From Veillonella ratti (GTDB lineage: Bacteria; Bacillota; Negativicutes; Veillonellales; Veillonellaceae), in NCBI RefSeq assembly GCF_003992115.1, contig NZ_RQUX01000001.1, forward strand, positions 1 through 64,000: a stretch of 64,000 bases of DNA, written 5' to 3'. Shown here one piece after another: positions 44,880 through 53,522 of this stretch; the first letter of the stretch is position 1, and each line of letters opens with the position of its first letter. The position numbers and the translations under genes were made by a program. Under the pieces are notes generated by a model. That model saw nothing but the letters and a program-made list of their open reading frames with translations, searched no databases and was not told where the DNA came from.

Positions 44880-46163
44880 ATGGGCGCAGAAGTCTTGACA
44901 GTCAAAATCAGTAGCGTACAAGCGGTCGCACTCGCATTTGTGACGTATTTCATCGGTTTATGGATTAAAAACCGAGTTCCCGTATTTCAAAAACTCAGCT
45001 TACCAGCTGCGGTAATCGGTGGTCTACCGTTCGCTTTTATCCTTTCCGGTTTGCGTGTATACGGAATTCTACAAGTGGATTTTGACAACACCTTATCCAC
45101 CGTAGCCCTCTTAGTATTCTTTACCACCATCGGTATGATGGCCAGCCTAAAACTCATCAAATACGGTGGCTTAGCTCTCATCTTATACTTAATCGTATCT
45201 TCCATTCTCGGTTTTGTTCAGAACCTCTTGGGTATGTCCATTGCCGGTGCCATGGGCATTGACTTCCACTATGGCATTTTGGCCGGCGCCGTTTCCCTCA
45301 TGGGTGGTCTCGGTACCTCGGCAGCCTTCGGTCCATATTTTGAAACCACCTACGGTATTCCGGGTGCCACAACCGTTGCCATCACAGCAGCAACCTTCGG
45401 CATGGTAGTAGCCCTCGTACTCGGTGGACCTTTCGGCGAATTCTTAATCAAACACTACAAAATTAAAACACCGGGTACGCAACATATCGATCCGGCCACT
45501 ACACCAAACGCAACAAAAAATATTCCGGAATCAGAAGCTAATAATCCGGCAGCAGCTCAATTAGAACCGCATGTATTCGATATGTCTATTCTTGAAGAAG
45601 AAGAAACAACCGACGTAAACGGTGTATTAAAAGCAGCCGGCTTCGTATTCGTAGCCGTAGGTCTCGGGGCCGTACTCAGTGCGTACCTCAACACTATCAT
45701 TACTTTACCGGCTTACATCGGTGCCATGCTCGTAGCAGCTGTTATTCGTAACATCGGCGATTTCTCCGGTATGTATCGTGTACAAGGCGGCGGCCTCAAT
45801 GTAGTATCTGAAGTGGCCTTAACCGTATATGTTACCATGGCTATCAACAGCTTGAAACTCTACGAATTGATTCACTTGGCTTTACCGCTCGTAGTAATCT
45901 TGATTGCTCAGACACTTCTCATGATTGTCTTTGCATGGCTCGGTTACTTCTTGCTCTTTGGTAAAAACTACGACGGCGTTATGCTCGGCGTAGGCGGTAT
46001 CGGTTTTGCCATGGGTGCTACCGCTAACGGTCTTGCCAACATGCAGTCCTTGGCTGAAAAATACGGTCCGTCCCCTAAAGCATGGCTCATCGTATCACTC
46101 GTTGGTGCCTTCTTGATCGACTTCGTCAACGCTATTATTATTACGTGGATGGGGACTTGGTAA
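44880..46163 (+). CDS. gltS: Sodium/glutamate symporter GltS
   Basis: A 427-residue Na+-coupled glutamate carrier with two inverted membrane repeats; GGLGTSAAFGPYFE and GGIGFAMGATANGLANMQ are the paired re-entrant loop motifs. A hydrophilic loop of about 55 residues with acidic EEEETTD divides the halves, longer than in E. coli GltS. The start at 44880 follows AAAGGAGG; the longer frame upstream is not supported. Confidence 0.9.
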   Translation: MGAEVLTVKISSVQAVALAFVTYFIGLWIKNRVPVFQKLSLPAAVIGGLPFAFILSGLRVYGILQVDFDNTLSTVALLVFFTTIGMMASLKLIKYGGLALILYLIVSSILGFVQNLLGMSIAGAMGIDFHYGILAGAVSLMGGLGTSAAFGPYFETTYGIPGATTVAITAATFGMVVALVLGGPFGEFLIKHYKIKTPGTQHIDPATTPNATKNIPESEANNPAAAQLEPHVFDMSILEEEETTDVNGVLKAAGFVFVAVGLGAVLSAYLNTIITLPAYIGAMLVAAVIRNIGDFSGMYRVQGGGLNVVSEVALTVYVTMAINSLKLYELIHLALPLVVILIAQTLLMIVFAWLGYFLLFGKNYDGVMLGVGGIGFAMGATANGLANMQSLAEKYGPSPKAWLIVSLVGAFLIDFVNAIIITWMGTW

Positions 46164-46167
46164 GAAC

Positions 46168-46394
46168 GGCATAAGGTTCGTTCTTAAGCCCCTGAGGGGC
46201 TCTACATCAGAGCTAAAAACAGCATAAAGTTCTATTATAAGAACCCGATAGGCTCCGCACCTAAGGCTTGGTTTTACTACGTAAAAAGACCCTTAGGTAC
46301 GGACCTATCGGGTTTCTTTCTCTCAGAGAACATTACGCTGTTCTTAGCGACGCAGAGCACCCCATCAGGGACTTTGCGCAAAGAACCTTATGCC
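46168..46394. repeat. Long imperfect inverted repeat (about 100-bp arms)
   Basis: GGCATAAGGTTC at 46168-46179 pairs with GAACCTTATGCC at 46383-46394, and matching continues inwards with gaps: CCCCTGA with TCAGGG, ACAGCATAAAGTTCT with AGAACATTACGCTGT, AACCCGATAGG (46242-46252) with CCTATCGGGTT (46304-46314), and ACCTAAGG with CCTTAGGT. The whole would fold into one hairpin of about 230 nt with no ORF. It lies directly after gltS, between convergent genes. Confidence 0.75.
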
Positions 46395-46423
46395 TCTTCT
46401 CCCGCTCTCCTGAAAAATCGGAT

Positions 46424-46708
46424 TCGAAGTGTACGACGGCTTAGTCCGAGATTATATAAAAAGAAGGAATACCTCCTCTCATGCTTTTTGATTTGGAAGA
46501 AAAGTGTACGATTGCTTTTATTGAGATGATATAAAAAAGAAGGAATACCTCCTCGAAAAGGGTCTTTTTTGCTTGCAAAAACTAAGCCTTGTAGAGGAGG
46601 TATTCCTTCTTATATATACACTTTAAGCCGTGTACACTTTGCATCCGAATTCTTCTTGTAGAGAAGGCATTCCTTCTTATATAAACGGTTCAAGCCGAAT
46701 ACACTTCG
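46424..46708. repeat. Four copies of a ~55-bp repeat, two direct and two inverted
   Basis: A unit with AAGTGTACGAYGGCTT-like sequence followed by ATATAAAAAGAAGGAATACCTCCTC occurs at about 46424-46479 and 46500-46554 on the plus strand, and inverted at about 46592-46641 and 46659-46708. The core GGAATACCTCCTC is identical in the first three copies and altered by two bases (GGAATGCCTTCTC) in the fourth. The nested symmetry gives a second large hairpin right beside the first. No gene is encoded. Confidence 0.75.
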
Positions 46709-46716
46709 AAACGATT

Positions 46717-47673
46717 TTACTTCACCAGCATTATTACGATTGGCAATGTAACGGCCGACAGCACGGTGGTGGCGACGACGAGTTGGGTGGCGTATTCGGT
46801 TTCGGTTCGAAGTACGCCCGCAATGAGTGCCGTGGTTACGCCGGCCGGCACGGCCGCGGAGATAACGAGTACTTGCATAACGAGTTCCGAAACGGGGCCG
46901 GCTATGAATTCATACGGCCAAATAACGAGCCAAGCCATTAATGGCCCCACAATCAAACGGACCGCGCTGCCCCACAAAACGTCCCGATTAAAGAAGTTGA
47001 ACGGAGTTCTGGCCAGCTGCACGCCCAAAGTAAAGAGGGCAACCATGACGAGCGCGTTACTCACATTGGTAAGGACGGGCCAAAAGAATGTTTGATCCAC
47101 GGGAATTTTACCGAAATTACAGATTAAAGCCAAGGCTACGGCGTAAATAATCGGCATTTTAAAAACTAATTTTACCGCATCAGTGCTACTCATTTTGCCC
47201 TGTCCCGCAAAATAAAAACCCAAGCTGTTGGTCACGATATTTTGCCAAACAAAGACAACGATTTGAATGGCTATGGCCGCCTGCAACCATATAGGCGCAC
47301 CGTCTTGTAAAAACGGTTCATTGGAGTAGATAAATACAATAAGTGGTACCCCGATGTTACCGCAGTTATTAAAGAGCACCGCATTGCGGAAGATACCGCT
47401 TTTTTCACGAGATAAGCCCAGCGTTTTTTCAAAAATCAAACTGGCCAACCAGGTGGCCGCAAAACCAATCACCGTAAGCCACACTACTTGGGCACTTTCA
47501 GCGGTCACATTGTAACTGTATGTATTAGTAAACAAAAATGCCGGCGCCACCACATAGAAGTTCATTTTACTGAGTGTATCAAGGTCCATGTGGAATTTTT
47601 TATCCATAAAATAGCCGATGAGGACCAATAATAAAATAGGCAGAACCGTCGTCAGGAAAATATGCAAAATCAT
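46717..47673 (-). CDS. AEC-family permease
   Basis: A 318-residue auxin-efflux-carrier family membrane protein with about ten helices in two repeats (NNCGNIGVPLIVFIYS in the first re-entrant region, SAAVPAGVTTALIAG in the second). Bacterial relatives carry malate, malonate or other carboxylates. The substrate is not evident. It is 3 nt after the small secreted-protein gene. Confidence 0.8.
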   Translation of the reverse strand: MILHIFLTTVLPILLLVLIGYFMDKKFHMDLDTLSKMNFYVVAPAFLFTNTYSYNVTAESAQVVWLTVIGFAATWLASLIFEKTLGLSREKSGIFRNAVLFNNCGNIGVPLIVFIYSNEPFLQDGAPIWLQAAIAIQIVVFVWQNIVTNSLGFYFAGQGKMSSTDAVKLVFKMPIIYAVALALICNFGKIPVDQTFFWPVLTNVSNALVMVALFTLGVQLARTPFNFFNRDVLWGSAVRLIVGPLMAWLVIWPYEFIAGPVSELVMQVLVISAAVPAGVTTALIAGVLRTETEYATQLVVATTVLSAVTLPIVIMLVK

Positions 47674-47676
47674 TTA

Positions 47677-48069
47677 TTACTTGGCACCCCACACTAAATT
47701 ATACAGCGATTCGCCGATAGTGCCTGCCTGAATGGCGGCCGGTTTGGAATCATAAGTGTATTCACTTTTATCGTAAGCGATGCCAGTTTGATGGAAATAC
47801 TGCATATCCAAGGTTTGGATAGTGCGTTCATTCTTCTTGATTTCCATTTTTTCAAAATAATAGTCTCCACCCGGTTGAATTACACGAATCCAAAGTTGGG
47901 CTACATCGTCTTCTTTGTCGACGCTGCTGTTATCGATGGAGGTTGTGTTATCATGAATGTCGGCACCTACATAATACCAATAATCCGCTGCCTGTACAGG
48001 CGCTAACAATGATAGGCTCAATGTACCTACCAGGCCTAACATGGCCAATGTTCTATTCAGTAGTCTCAT
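47677..48069 (-). CDS. Small secreted protein of unknown function
   Basis: A 130-residue protein with a clear signal peptide (MRLLNRTLAMLGLVGTLSLS, then LLAPVQA) and likely cleavage at AQA-AD. The mature part begins DYWYYVGADI and is rich in Asp, Tyr and Ile, without Cys. I do not recognise its family; similar short exported proteins in Negativicutes are unnamed. The start at 48069 follows AAGAGG; a longer in-frame reading from 48111 would hide the signal peptide. Confidence 0.7.
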   Translation of the reverse strand: MRLLNRTLAMLGLVGTLSLSLLAPVQAADYWYYVGADIHDNTTSIDNSSVDKEDDVAQLWIRVIQPGGDYYFEKMEIKKNERTIQTLDMQYFHQTGIAYDKSEYTYDSKPAAIQAGTIGESLYNLVWGAK

Positions 48070-48246
48070 AATTAGCCTCTTTCTATATGAATTAAAATCT
48101 AAATGAATCAAAAATTACACGCTTAGATGTCCATACTAAACTATATCGATTCGTTTAGCATACACAACATTATACCCACTTAGACTGAGTTTTCAAGTCT
48201 AAAAAAGTGAAAATGGTCTGAACCGCTATCATTCAGACCACTACAA

Positions 48247-48289
48247 AAAGCCACAGTAAGCCGTAATCATCTTCGGCCACCGTGGCTTT
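48247..48289 (-). terminator. Terminator after the methyltransferase gene
   Basis: AAAGCCAC pairs with GTGGCTTT and extends with partial pairing; on the minus strand a T-run follows. A second short hairpin (TGGTCTGAA/TTCAGACCA, 48209-48241) lies just to its left. Confidence 0.6.
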
Positions 48290-48313
48290 ATTTATTTTAT
48301 TTGTAAATTAAGG

Positions 48314-49141
48314 CTATTTAACGCGCCAGGAAACCCACGCAACCTTATCTTCCGATGTATTACGAATGCGGCCGTCTTCCGTGCGATACGGCGCCAATAA
48401 AGGCAAAATTTCAGCACGCATAGCGTCTTCCGTACCCCATTCTTCCGAATGAAGGCGCATAGTAAAATAGCGAAGGGCTTCTTCTTCCGTGAAAAATTCC
48501 ACTTCCGGCACGTTTACATATTCCACTGCCACGTCTTGGCCAACTTTTTTAACCGTAGCAATAACATCATCTACATTAGCCTGCCATTTGAAGTCGTCTT
48601 TTTGACCGTAAAAGTGTTCATATAAAGCGTCAACGATAGTATCCTGACGACCGGCAAAACCCACGAATAGGCAGGCATTGCGGCTTGTCTTGGTCAATGC
48701 TTCAATATTGTTCATGTCAAACATAACCGGACAGAAAAAGCTGTAACTCAAATCAAATTGACGCTCCCAGCCGAGTTCTTCACGAGTGGTTTCACTCCAC
48801 GGACCTACGTAAAGATCCAAATCAAGATCTTCTTTTTCCGCTATTTTACGAGCACCCGCAATCATACCATTCGATAAATCGATACCCGTAGCCTGATACC
48901 CCAATTTGGCAAGGCCCAAGGAGTAGTCACCGACACCGCAGCCTACATCGAGGGTTCGACCGCCCAGCGCCGGTAATAAGTCATGTTTTTTCAAAAAATC
49001 TATAAAATTCGTAACCTGCGCAGCACGTTCTTGTTTGTCATGTAATTCCACAAAAAATTCGGAACGGTTATTCCACGCCTCTTGTTCTGAGCGCCATTCC
49101 ACTTCATTTTCGTGAATATTCGTTACTCGCACATTGCTCAT
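48314..49141 (-). CDS. Class I SAM-dependent methyltransferase
   Basis: A 275-residue methyltransferase with SAM motif I LDVGCGVGDYSLGLAKLG and the acidic end of strand 2 in ATGIDLSNG. The C-terminal part is long and acidic. Its acceptor is unknown; it lies near the bio genes but is separated from them by a 180-bp gap, so it need not be linked to BioC. The sequence lacks features that would identify BioC. AGGAGG precedes the ATG. Confidence 0.75.
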   Translation of the reverse strand: MSNVRVTNIHENEVEWRSEQEAWNNRSEFFVELHDKQERAAQVTNFIDFLKKHDLLPALGGRTLDVGCGVGDYSLGLAKLGYQATGIDLSNGMIAGARKIAEKEDLDLDLYVGPWSETTREELGWERQFDLSYSFFCPVMFDMNNIEALTKTSRNACLFVGFAGRQDTIVDALYEHFYGQKDDFKWQANVDDVIATVKKVGQDVAVEYVNVPEVEFFTEEEALRYFTMRLHSEEWGTEDAMRAEILPLLAPYRTEDGRIRNTSEDKVAWVSWRVK

Positions 49142-49324
49142 AAAAGTCCTCCTATTGATAATTTATATCAATTCTAATATTTTCTATATATAGAGTACTC
49201 TTATTTTGCTCCTGTGACAAATACCAATTACGAATAATAGCCTATTTTAAGACGCATATTGTCTTGAGATATAATCTCATTTGCCCAGTATATGCTCATC
49301 TCATTTTCCTAGTATGTGGGCATC

Positions 49325-50677
49325 TCATTTTCCTAATACATCGGCAAAGGATTCCACCGTACGATCGATGGCATCAGTCAATGTCTTGTTGTCTGTATTA
49401 AGGGGCGGATTAAAGTAGAGCACATCCCCCAACGGACGAAGCAATAAACCGTGGTCCAAAGCTTTTTTATATATCTGATAGCCTGTACGTGCTTTGCTTG
49501 GCAACGGTTCTTTCGTTGCCGGATCTTTAACCAATTCAATGGCATTAATGAGCCCGATATGACGAATTTCACCAACATTCGGATGTTTACCCAACGCATC
49601 TTCCAAGGCATTGTGCAAGAAGACTGCTTTATCTTGCGCCGCCGCTAAGACACCGTCGTTTTGTAAAATATCCAAAGTGGCCAGCGCAGCCGAACACCCC
49701 AATGGATTGCCCGCATAGGTATGACTGTGCATGAATGCTTTGTACTCGAAATAATCGGCATAGAAGGCATCATAAATCTTATCGGTAACAGCCATGATGG
49801 ACATCGGCATATAACCGGCGGTCAAGGCTTTGGAAATGGTCATAATATCCGGTGTAATGCCGGCATGATCACACGCAAACATTTTGCCCGTACGACCAAA
49901 ACCGGTGGCAATTTCATCAGCAATGAGAAGAACGCCGTATTCATCGCAAAGAGCACGTAATTTTTTCAAATACATTGGCGGATACATACGCATACCCGCA
50001 CAGCCCTGTACGATTGGTTCCACAATAACAGCCGCCAATTCATGATTATGTTTGGCGAAGTTTGCTTCCATATGCTCGAAACATTCGCAGCCACAGGTTT
50101 CACGCGTCTTATTATATGGGCAACGATAACAATCCGGCGCTTCCGTATGAATTGTTTCCATCAGCATCGACTGATACATTTTAGCAAATAAATCCATACT
50201 GCCAACAGCCAAAGCGCCCATGGTTTCCCCGTGATAACTTTCAGTGAGGCACATGAATTTCTGACGTTCCGGATGACCCGTTTGATATTGATACTGGAAG
50301 GCCACTTTAAGAGCGCATTCAACGGCACCGGAGCCATTATCGTTAAAATGTAATTTATTCAGTCCTTTTGGCAATAATTTAGTCAACTCTTCCGCCAAGG
50401 TAATGGCCGGTTTATGGCTCAAATTAGCAAAAATAACATGTTCCAATGTATCCAGCTGTTTTTTGATAGACGCATTAATTTTCGGATTGCAGTGACCCAA
50501 TAAATTACACCACCAAGAGCTGATGATATCGATATATTCGTTGCCGTCTACATCATATAAATACGAACCTTTGCCATGGTCAATGACAATGGGCGGCAAT
50601 GTTTCATAATCCTTCATTTGTGAACAAGGATGCCAAATATGCGCTAAATCTCTTTCAACCCACACCTGTGAACTCAT
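49325..50677 (-). CDS. bioA: Adenosylmethionine-8-amino-7-oxononanoate aminotransferase BioA
   Basis: A 450-residue class III PLP aminotransferase that makes 7,8-diaminopelargonic acid in biotin synthesis. The start VERDLAHIWHPCSQMKDYE (given in part) is diagnostic of BioA; PLP contacts are DEIATGFGRTG and the Schiff-base Lys in TISKALTAGY. It is 160 bp after bioD on the same strand; that gap is AT-rich with repeated CTAATACGT words and no ORF. Confidence 0.94.
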   Translation of the reverse strand: MSSQVWVERDLAHIWHPCSQMKDYETLPPIVIDHGKGSYLYDVDGNEYIDIISSWWCNLLGHCNPKINASIKKQLDTLEHVIFANLSHKPAITLAEELTKLLPKGLNKLHFNDNGSGAVECALKVAFQYQYQTGHPERQKFMCLTESYHGETMGALAVGSMDLFAKMYQSMLMETIHTEAPDCYRCPYNKTRETCGCECFEHMEANFAKHNHELAAVIVEPIVQGCAGMRMYPPMYLKKLRALCDEYGVLLIADEIATGFGRTGKMFACDHAGITPDIMTISKALTAGYMPMSIMAVTDKIYDAFYADYFEYKAFMHSHTYAGNPLGCSAALATLDILQNDGVLAAAQDKAVFLHNALEDALGKHPNVGEIRHIGLINAIELVKDPATKEPLPSKARTGYQIYKKALDHGLLLRPLGDVLYFNPPLNTDNKTLTDAIDRTVESFADVLGK

Positions 50678-50837
50678 GTTGAACTCCTTTTACCTCTAAA
50701 TACCTATACCTAATCATTACGTATATTAACTTTATTCGCAACCTAATACGTGCATAACTTAACTAATACGTAGCATAGTTTAATATGTAAAAACTTATAT
50801 ATAACCCTTACATGCTGCTGTTTGAAAAAACCATTGC

Positions 50838-51530
50838 TTATACTTCTTCATATAAGGCGGCTAGCGTATCCGCGGAAACACCTAAGTCCTTAGCCCCTTC
50901 CGGTACGCAAGCAATTACCGGTACGCCCGTTATTTCTTCAATCATCAGCTTATTATCCCGTTCCATCGGGCTATCCGTATAAAAGTTTAAAATAACCCCT
51001 TTAACCGGAATATTACGAGCCCGTAAGTATTCGATGGTCAAGACAGTAGCATTAATCGTACCCAATCCGGCATGAGCTACCAACAAGGTCGGCAAATTGA
51101 ACCATTGGATAACATCTTCCAGAAAAATATGGGCCGTTTCGTCATACCGCAATGGACACATAATTCCACCGCTCCCTTCCATGGTGACGTATTCGAAGTT
51201 TTCTTTTGCTTTCGCAAAAGCCGCTTCTACTACGTTTTTTTCAAGAGGATGACCTTCCCATTGAGCTGCCAAATGAGGTGATACGGCATGATCATATAAA
51301 TAAGATAATAAATCTTCGTCCGGTACATCAATCCCGGCCACTTTTTTCACATAACCCGCATCACTGGCTGCAATTGACGGCGCACCACTGACCGCCGCTT
51401 TATAATAACCGGCCTTATATTGACCGTCTCGCAATGTTTTCACCAAAAGACCGGTAATGAATGTCTTGCCGATATCCGTTCCCGTTCCCAATACAAATAA
51501 GCCCTTACTCTTTGATCCGAGTTGTGCCAT
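50838..51530 (-). CDS. bioD: Dethiobiotin synthetase BioD
   Basis: A 230-residue ATP-dependent dethiobiotin synthetase with P-loop GTGTDIGKTFITG and the segment TMEGSGGIMCPL. It takes the BioA product. It is the first gene behind a BirA-like box. bioB and bioF are not in the window. Confidence 0.94.
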   Translation of the reverse strand: MAQLGSKSKGLFVLGTGTDIGKTFITGLLVKTLRDGQYKAGYYKAAVSGAPSIAASDAGYVKKVAGIDVPDEDLLSYLYDHAVSPHLAAQWEGHPLEKNVVEAAFAKAKENFEYVTMEGSGGIMCPLRYDETAHIFLEDVIQWFNLPTLLVAHAGLGTINATVLTIEYLRARNIPVKGVILNFYTDSPMERDNKLMIEEITGVPVIACVPEGAKDLGVSADTLAALYEEV

Positions 51531-51549
51531 AATAACATCCCTTCCTCTA

Positions 51550-51582
51550 TTATTACCCTATTCATTAACACGTGGTTAACAA
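51550..51582. promoter_or_regulatory. BirA-like biotin operator upstream of bioD
   Basis: TTATTACCC, 15 nt, then GGTTAACAA match the family consensus TTGTTAACC-N15-GGTTAACAA in 7/9 and 9/9 positions. The site lies 20-52 bp upstream of the bioD start, where a bound BirA would block transcription when biotin is plentiful. Confidence 0.65.
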
Positions 51583-51760
51583 ATTGATTTTGATTTAATT
51601 TAATCACGCCAAGGGTTTATTGTCAACTCGAACTATTTTAGTATGGTTTATAATTCAGCCGGATTAATTTTAAAAACTGCATTTTTAATATACCAAAAAG
51701 GCATTCAATCATCAGTTTTAGCACTATTGATTACATTTGTTCAAAAAGCGTCATTTGTCA

Positions 51761-51789
51761 TTGACTAAATGAGCGATTATGATTATATT
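51761..51789 (+). promoter_or_regulatory. Probable fruRKA promoter
   Basis: TTGACT (51761-51766) and TATATT (51784-51789) with a 17-nt spacer, about 80 bp upstream of fruR. The remaining part of 51583-51760 is AT-rich with no ORF. Confidence 0.55.
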
Positions 51790-51869
51790 ATAGTTAAGAT
51801 AAACCATAATTAAGCAAAATACTAATATAATTAATAAAATATATGTGATGTTACACAGAGGAGATTCCC

Positions 51870-52616
51870 ATGCTATCAGAAGAACGGCAATCCTTAATTC
51901 TCGAACGGTTACGGACTAAACGGGCCGTTACCGTACAGGAGTTGGTGCAAGACCTTGATTCCTCAGCGGCCACGATTCGCCGCGATTTAACCGAACTCCA
52001 TCAGAAGGGCTTACTACAAAAGGTGCACGGTGGCGCTGTGAGTTGCGATGTGGACTATTTCACCACCGAACCCGATATGTCGACGAAAGCCAATTTGTTT
52101 ACTGATAAAAAAACGGCGATTGCCCAAGCAGCAGCCGCTCTCATTGAAGAGTACGACTTCGTCTTTATCGATGCAGGCACCACAACGGAAATGATGTTAC
52201 CTTTTGTAAATGCTAAAAATGTAACCTTTGTCACAAACGGCACATCTCATGCGGCGGCTCTGGCAGCCCGTTATCGTCGTGTCATTCTCCTTGGGGGGCA
52301 GGTAAAAGCGGTTACCGGTGCCATCATTGGCGACACAGCTTTACAACAATTGGATGTTTTTAATTTTACCAAAGGCTTCTTCGGTACCAACGGCGTCAGC
52401 ATTAAAGGCGGTTTCAGCACACCGGATCCGGCCGAAGCAGCTATCAAAACCAAAGCTATTCATAAATGTCATCGCGCTTACGTACTTTGTGATTCGTCAA
52501 AATTTGATAAAATATCGTCTGTTACGTTTGCCCCACTGGAAAGTGCAACGATTATTACAACTAAAGTAAAAGGTGCTTATCATAACTATACTGAAATTAA
52601 GGAGGTAGAGCCATGA
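51870..52616 (+). CDS. fruR: DeoR-family regulator FruR
   Basis: A 248-residue DeoR-type repressor with an N-terminal HTH (ILERLRTKRAVTVQELVQDL, SSAATIRRDLTEL) and a DeoRC sensor domain (FIDAGTTTEMMLPFV, CDSSKFDK). It is the first gene of fruRKA and should sense fructose-1-phosphate. Its stop overlaps the fruK start (ATGA). Confidence 0.88.
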   Translation: MLSEERQSLILERLRTKRAVTVQELVQDLDSSAATIRRDLTELHQKGLLQKVHGGAVSCDVDYFTTEPDMSTKANLFTDKKTAIAQAAAALIEEYDFVFIDAGTTTEMMLPFVNAKNVTFVTNGTSHAAALAARYRRVILLGGQVKAVTGAIIGDTALQQLDVFNFTKGFFGTNGVSIKGGFSTPDPAEAAIKTKAIHKCHRAYVLCDSSKFDKISSVTFAPLESATIITTKVKGAYHNYTEIKEVEP

Positions 52617-53518
52617 TTTACACGGTTACTTTTAATCCGTCCCTCGACTATGTCATGCGCGTTAACGGCTTTGAAGCAAACGGCGTTAATCGCACCTATG
52701 AAGACTTCATCGTAGCCGGCGGTAAAGGGATTAATGTATCCATTATGTTGCGTCATTTAGGCCACGAGAACACAGCCTTAGGCTTCATTGCCGGTTTTAC
52801 GGGCGATGAAATCGTTCGTCAACTGCGTGAAGAAGGTTGTGACGAAGCCTTTATTCGACTTGAAAAAGGGTATTCTCGAATCAATGTAAAATTAAAGAGC
52901 AATGGTGAAACAGAAATCAATGCTCAAGGTCCGGTTATCACCGAAGAAGCCATGGCTAAGCTCTACCAACAGCTTGATACTTTGCAAAGCGGTGATACCT
53001 TAGTTCTCTCCGGCAGCATTCCCAAGGGACTTCCGGAAACAACCTATCGTGATATCATGGAGCGCCTCAGCGCTCGCAATATTCGCATCATCGTCGATGC
53101 CACCCAGGATTTACTCATGAATGTACTCGATTTAAAACCGTTTTTAATTAAGCCGAATCATCACGAATTAGAAAGTGTATTCCATACAAAATTTACAACG
53201 GAAAAAGACATCATCGAAGCCGCCCGCCAATTACAGGCCAAAGGTGCCCAGAACGTCCTTGTATCAAGAGCCGCTGACGGAGCCGTATTAGTTGATGCTA
53301 ACGGCGAGGTACGAACCAGCCCCGTACCGAAAGGCAAACTCGTCAATTCCGTAGGTTCCGGTGATTCCATGGTGGCCGGTTTCTTGGCCGGCTATATCGA
53401 ATCGGATGGTCAATATGACAAAGCCCTGGCTATGGGCGTCGCCGCCGGTTCAGCGTCCGCCTTTGAAGAGTGGCTCGCAAATCGTGAACAAGTAGAAGCA
53501 TTATTGGAGAAGGAGTAA
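52613..53518 (+). CDS. fruK: 1-phosphofructokinase FruK
   Basis: A 301-residue PfkB-family kinase (TFNPSLDYVMRV start, VAGGKGINVSIMLRHLG, and NSVGSGDSMVAGFLAGY with the catalytic Asp). It phosphorylates fructose-1-phosphate to the 1,6-bisphosphate. It is coupled to fruR and lies 4 nt before fruA. Confidence 0.93.
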   Translation: MIYTVTFNPSLDYVMRVNGFEANGVNRTYEDFIVAGGKGINVSIMLRHLGHENTALGFIAGFTGDEIVRQLREEGCDEAFIRLEKGYSRINVKLKSNGETEINAQGPVITEEAMAKLYQQLDTLQSGDTLVLSGSIPKGLPETTYRDIMERLSARNIRIIVDATQDLLMNVLDLKPFLIKPNHHELESVFHTKFTTEKDIIEAARQLQAKGAQNVLVSRAADGAVLVDANGEVRTSPVPKGKLVNSVGSGDSMVAGFLAGYIESDGQYDKALAMGVAAGSASAFEEWLANREQVEALLEKE

Positions 53519-53522
53519 TATC

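Noticed and set aside
46630-46941. Open frame of 103 codons starting in the repeat region and running opposite the AEC gene
   Set aside because: It begins inside the inverted repeats, runs antisense to a clear membrane protein, and has no ribosome site or recognisable domain.
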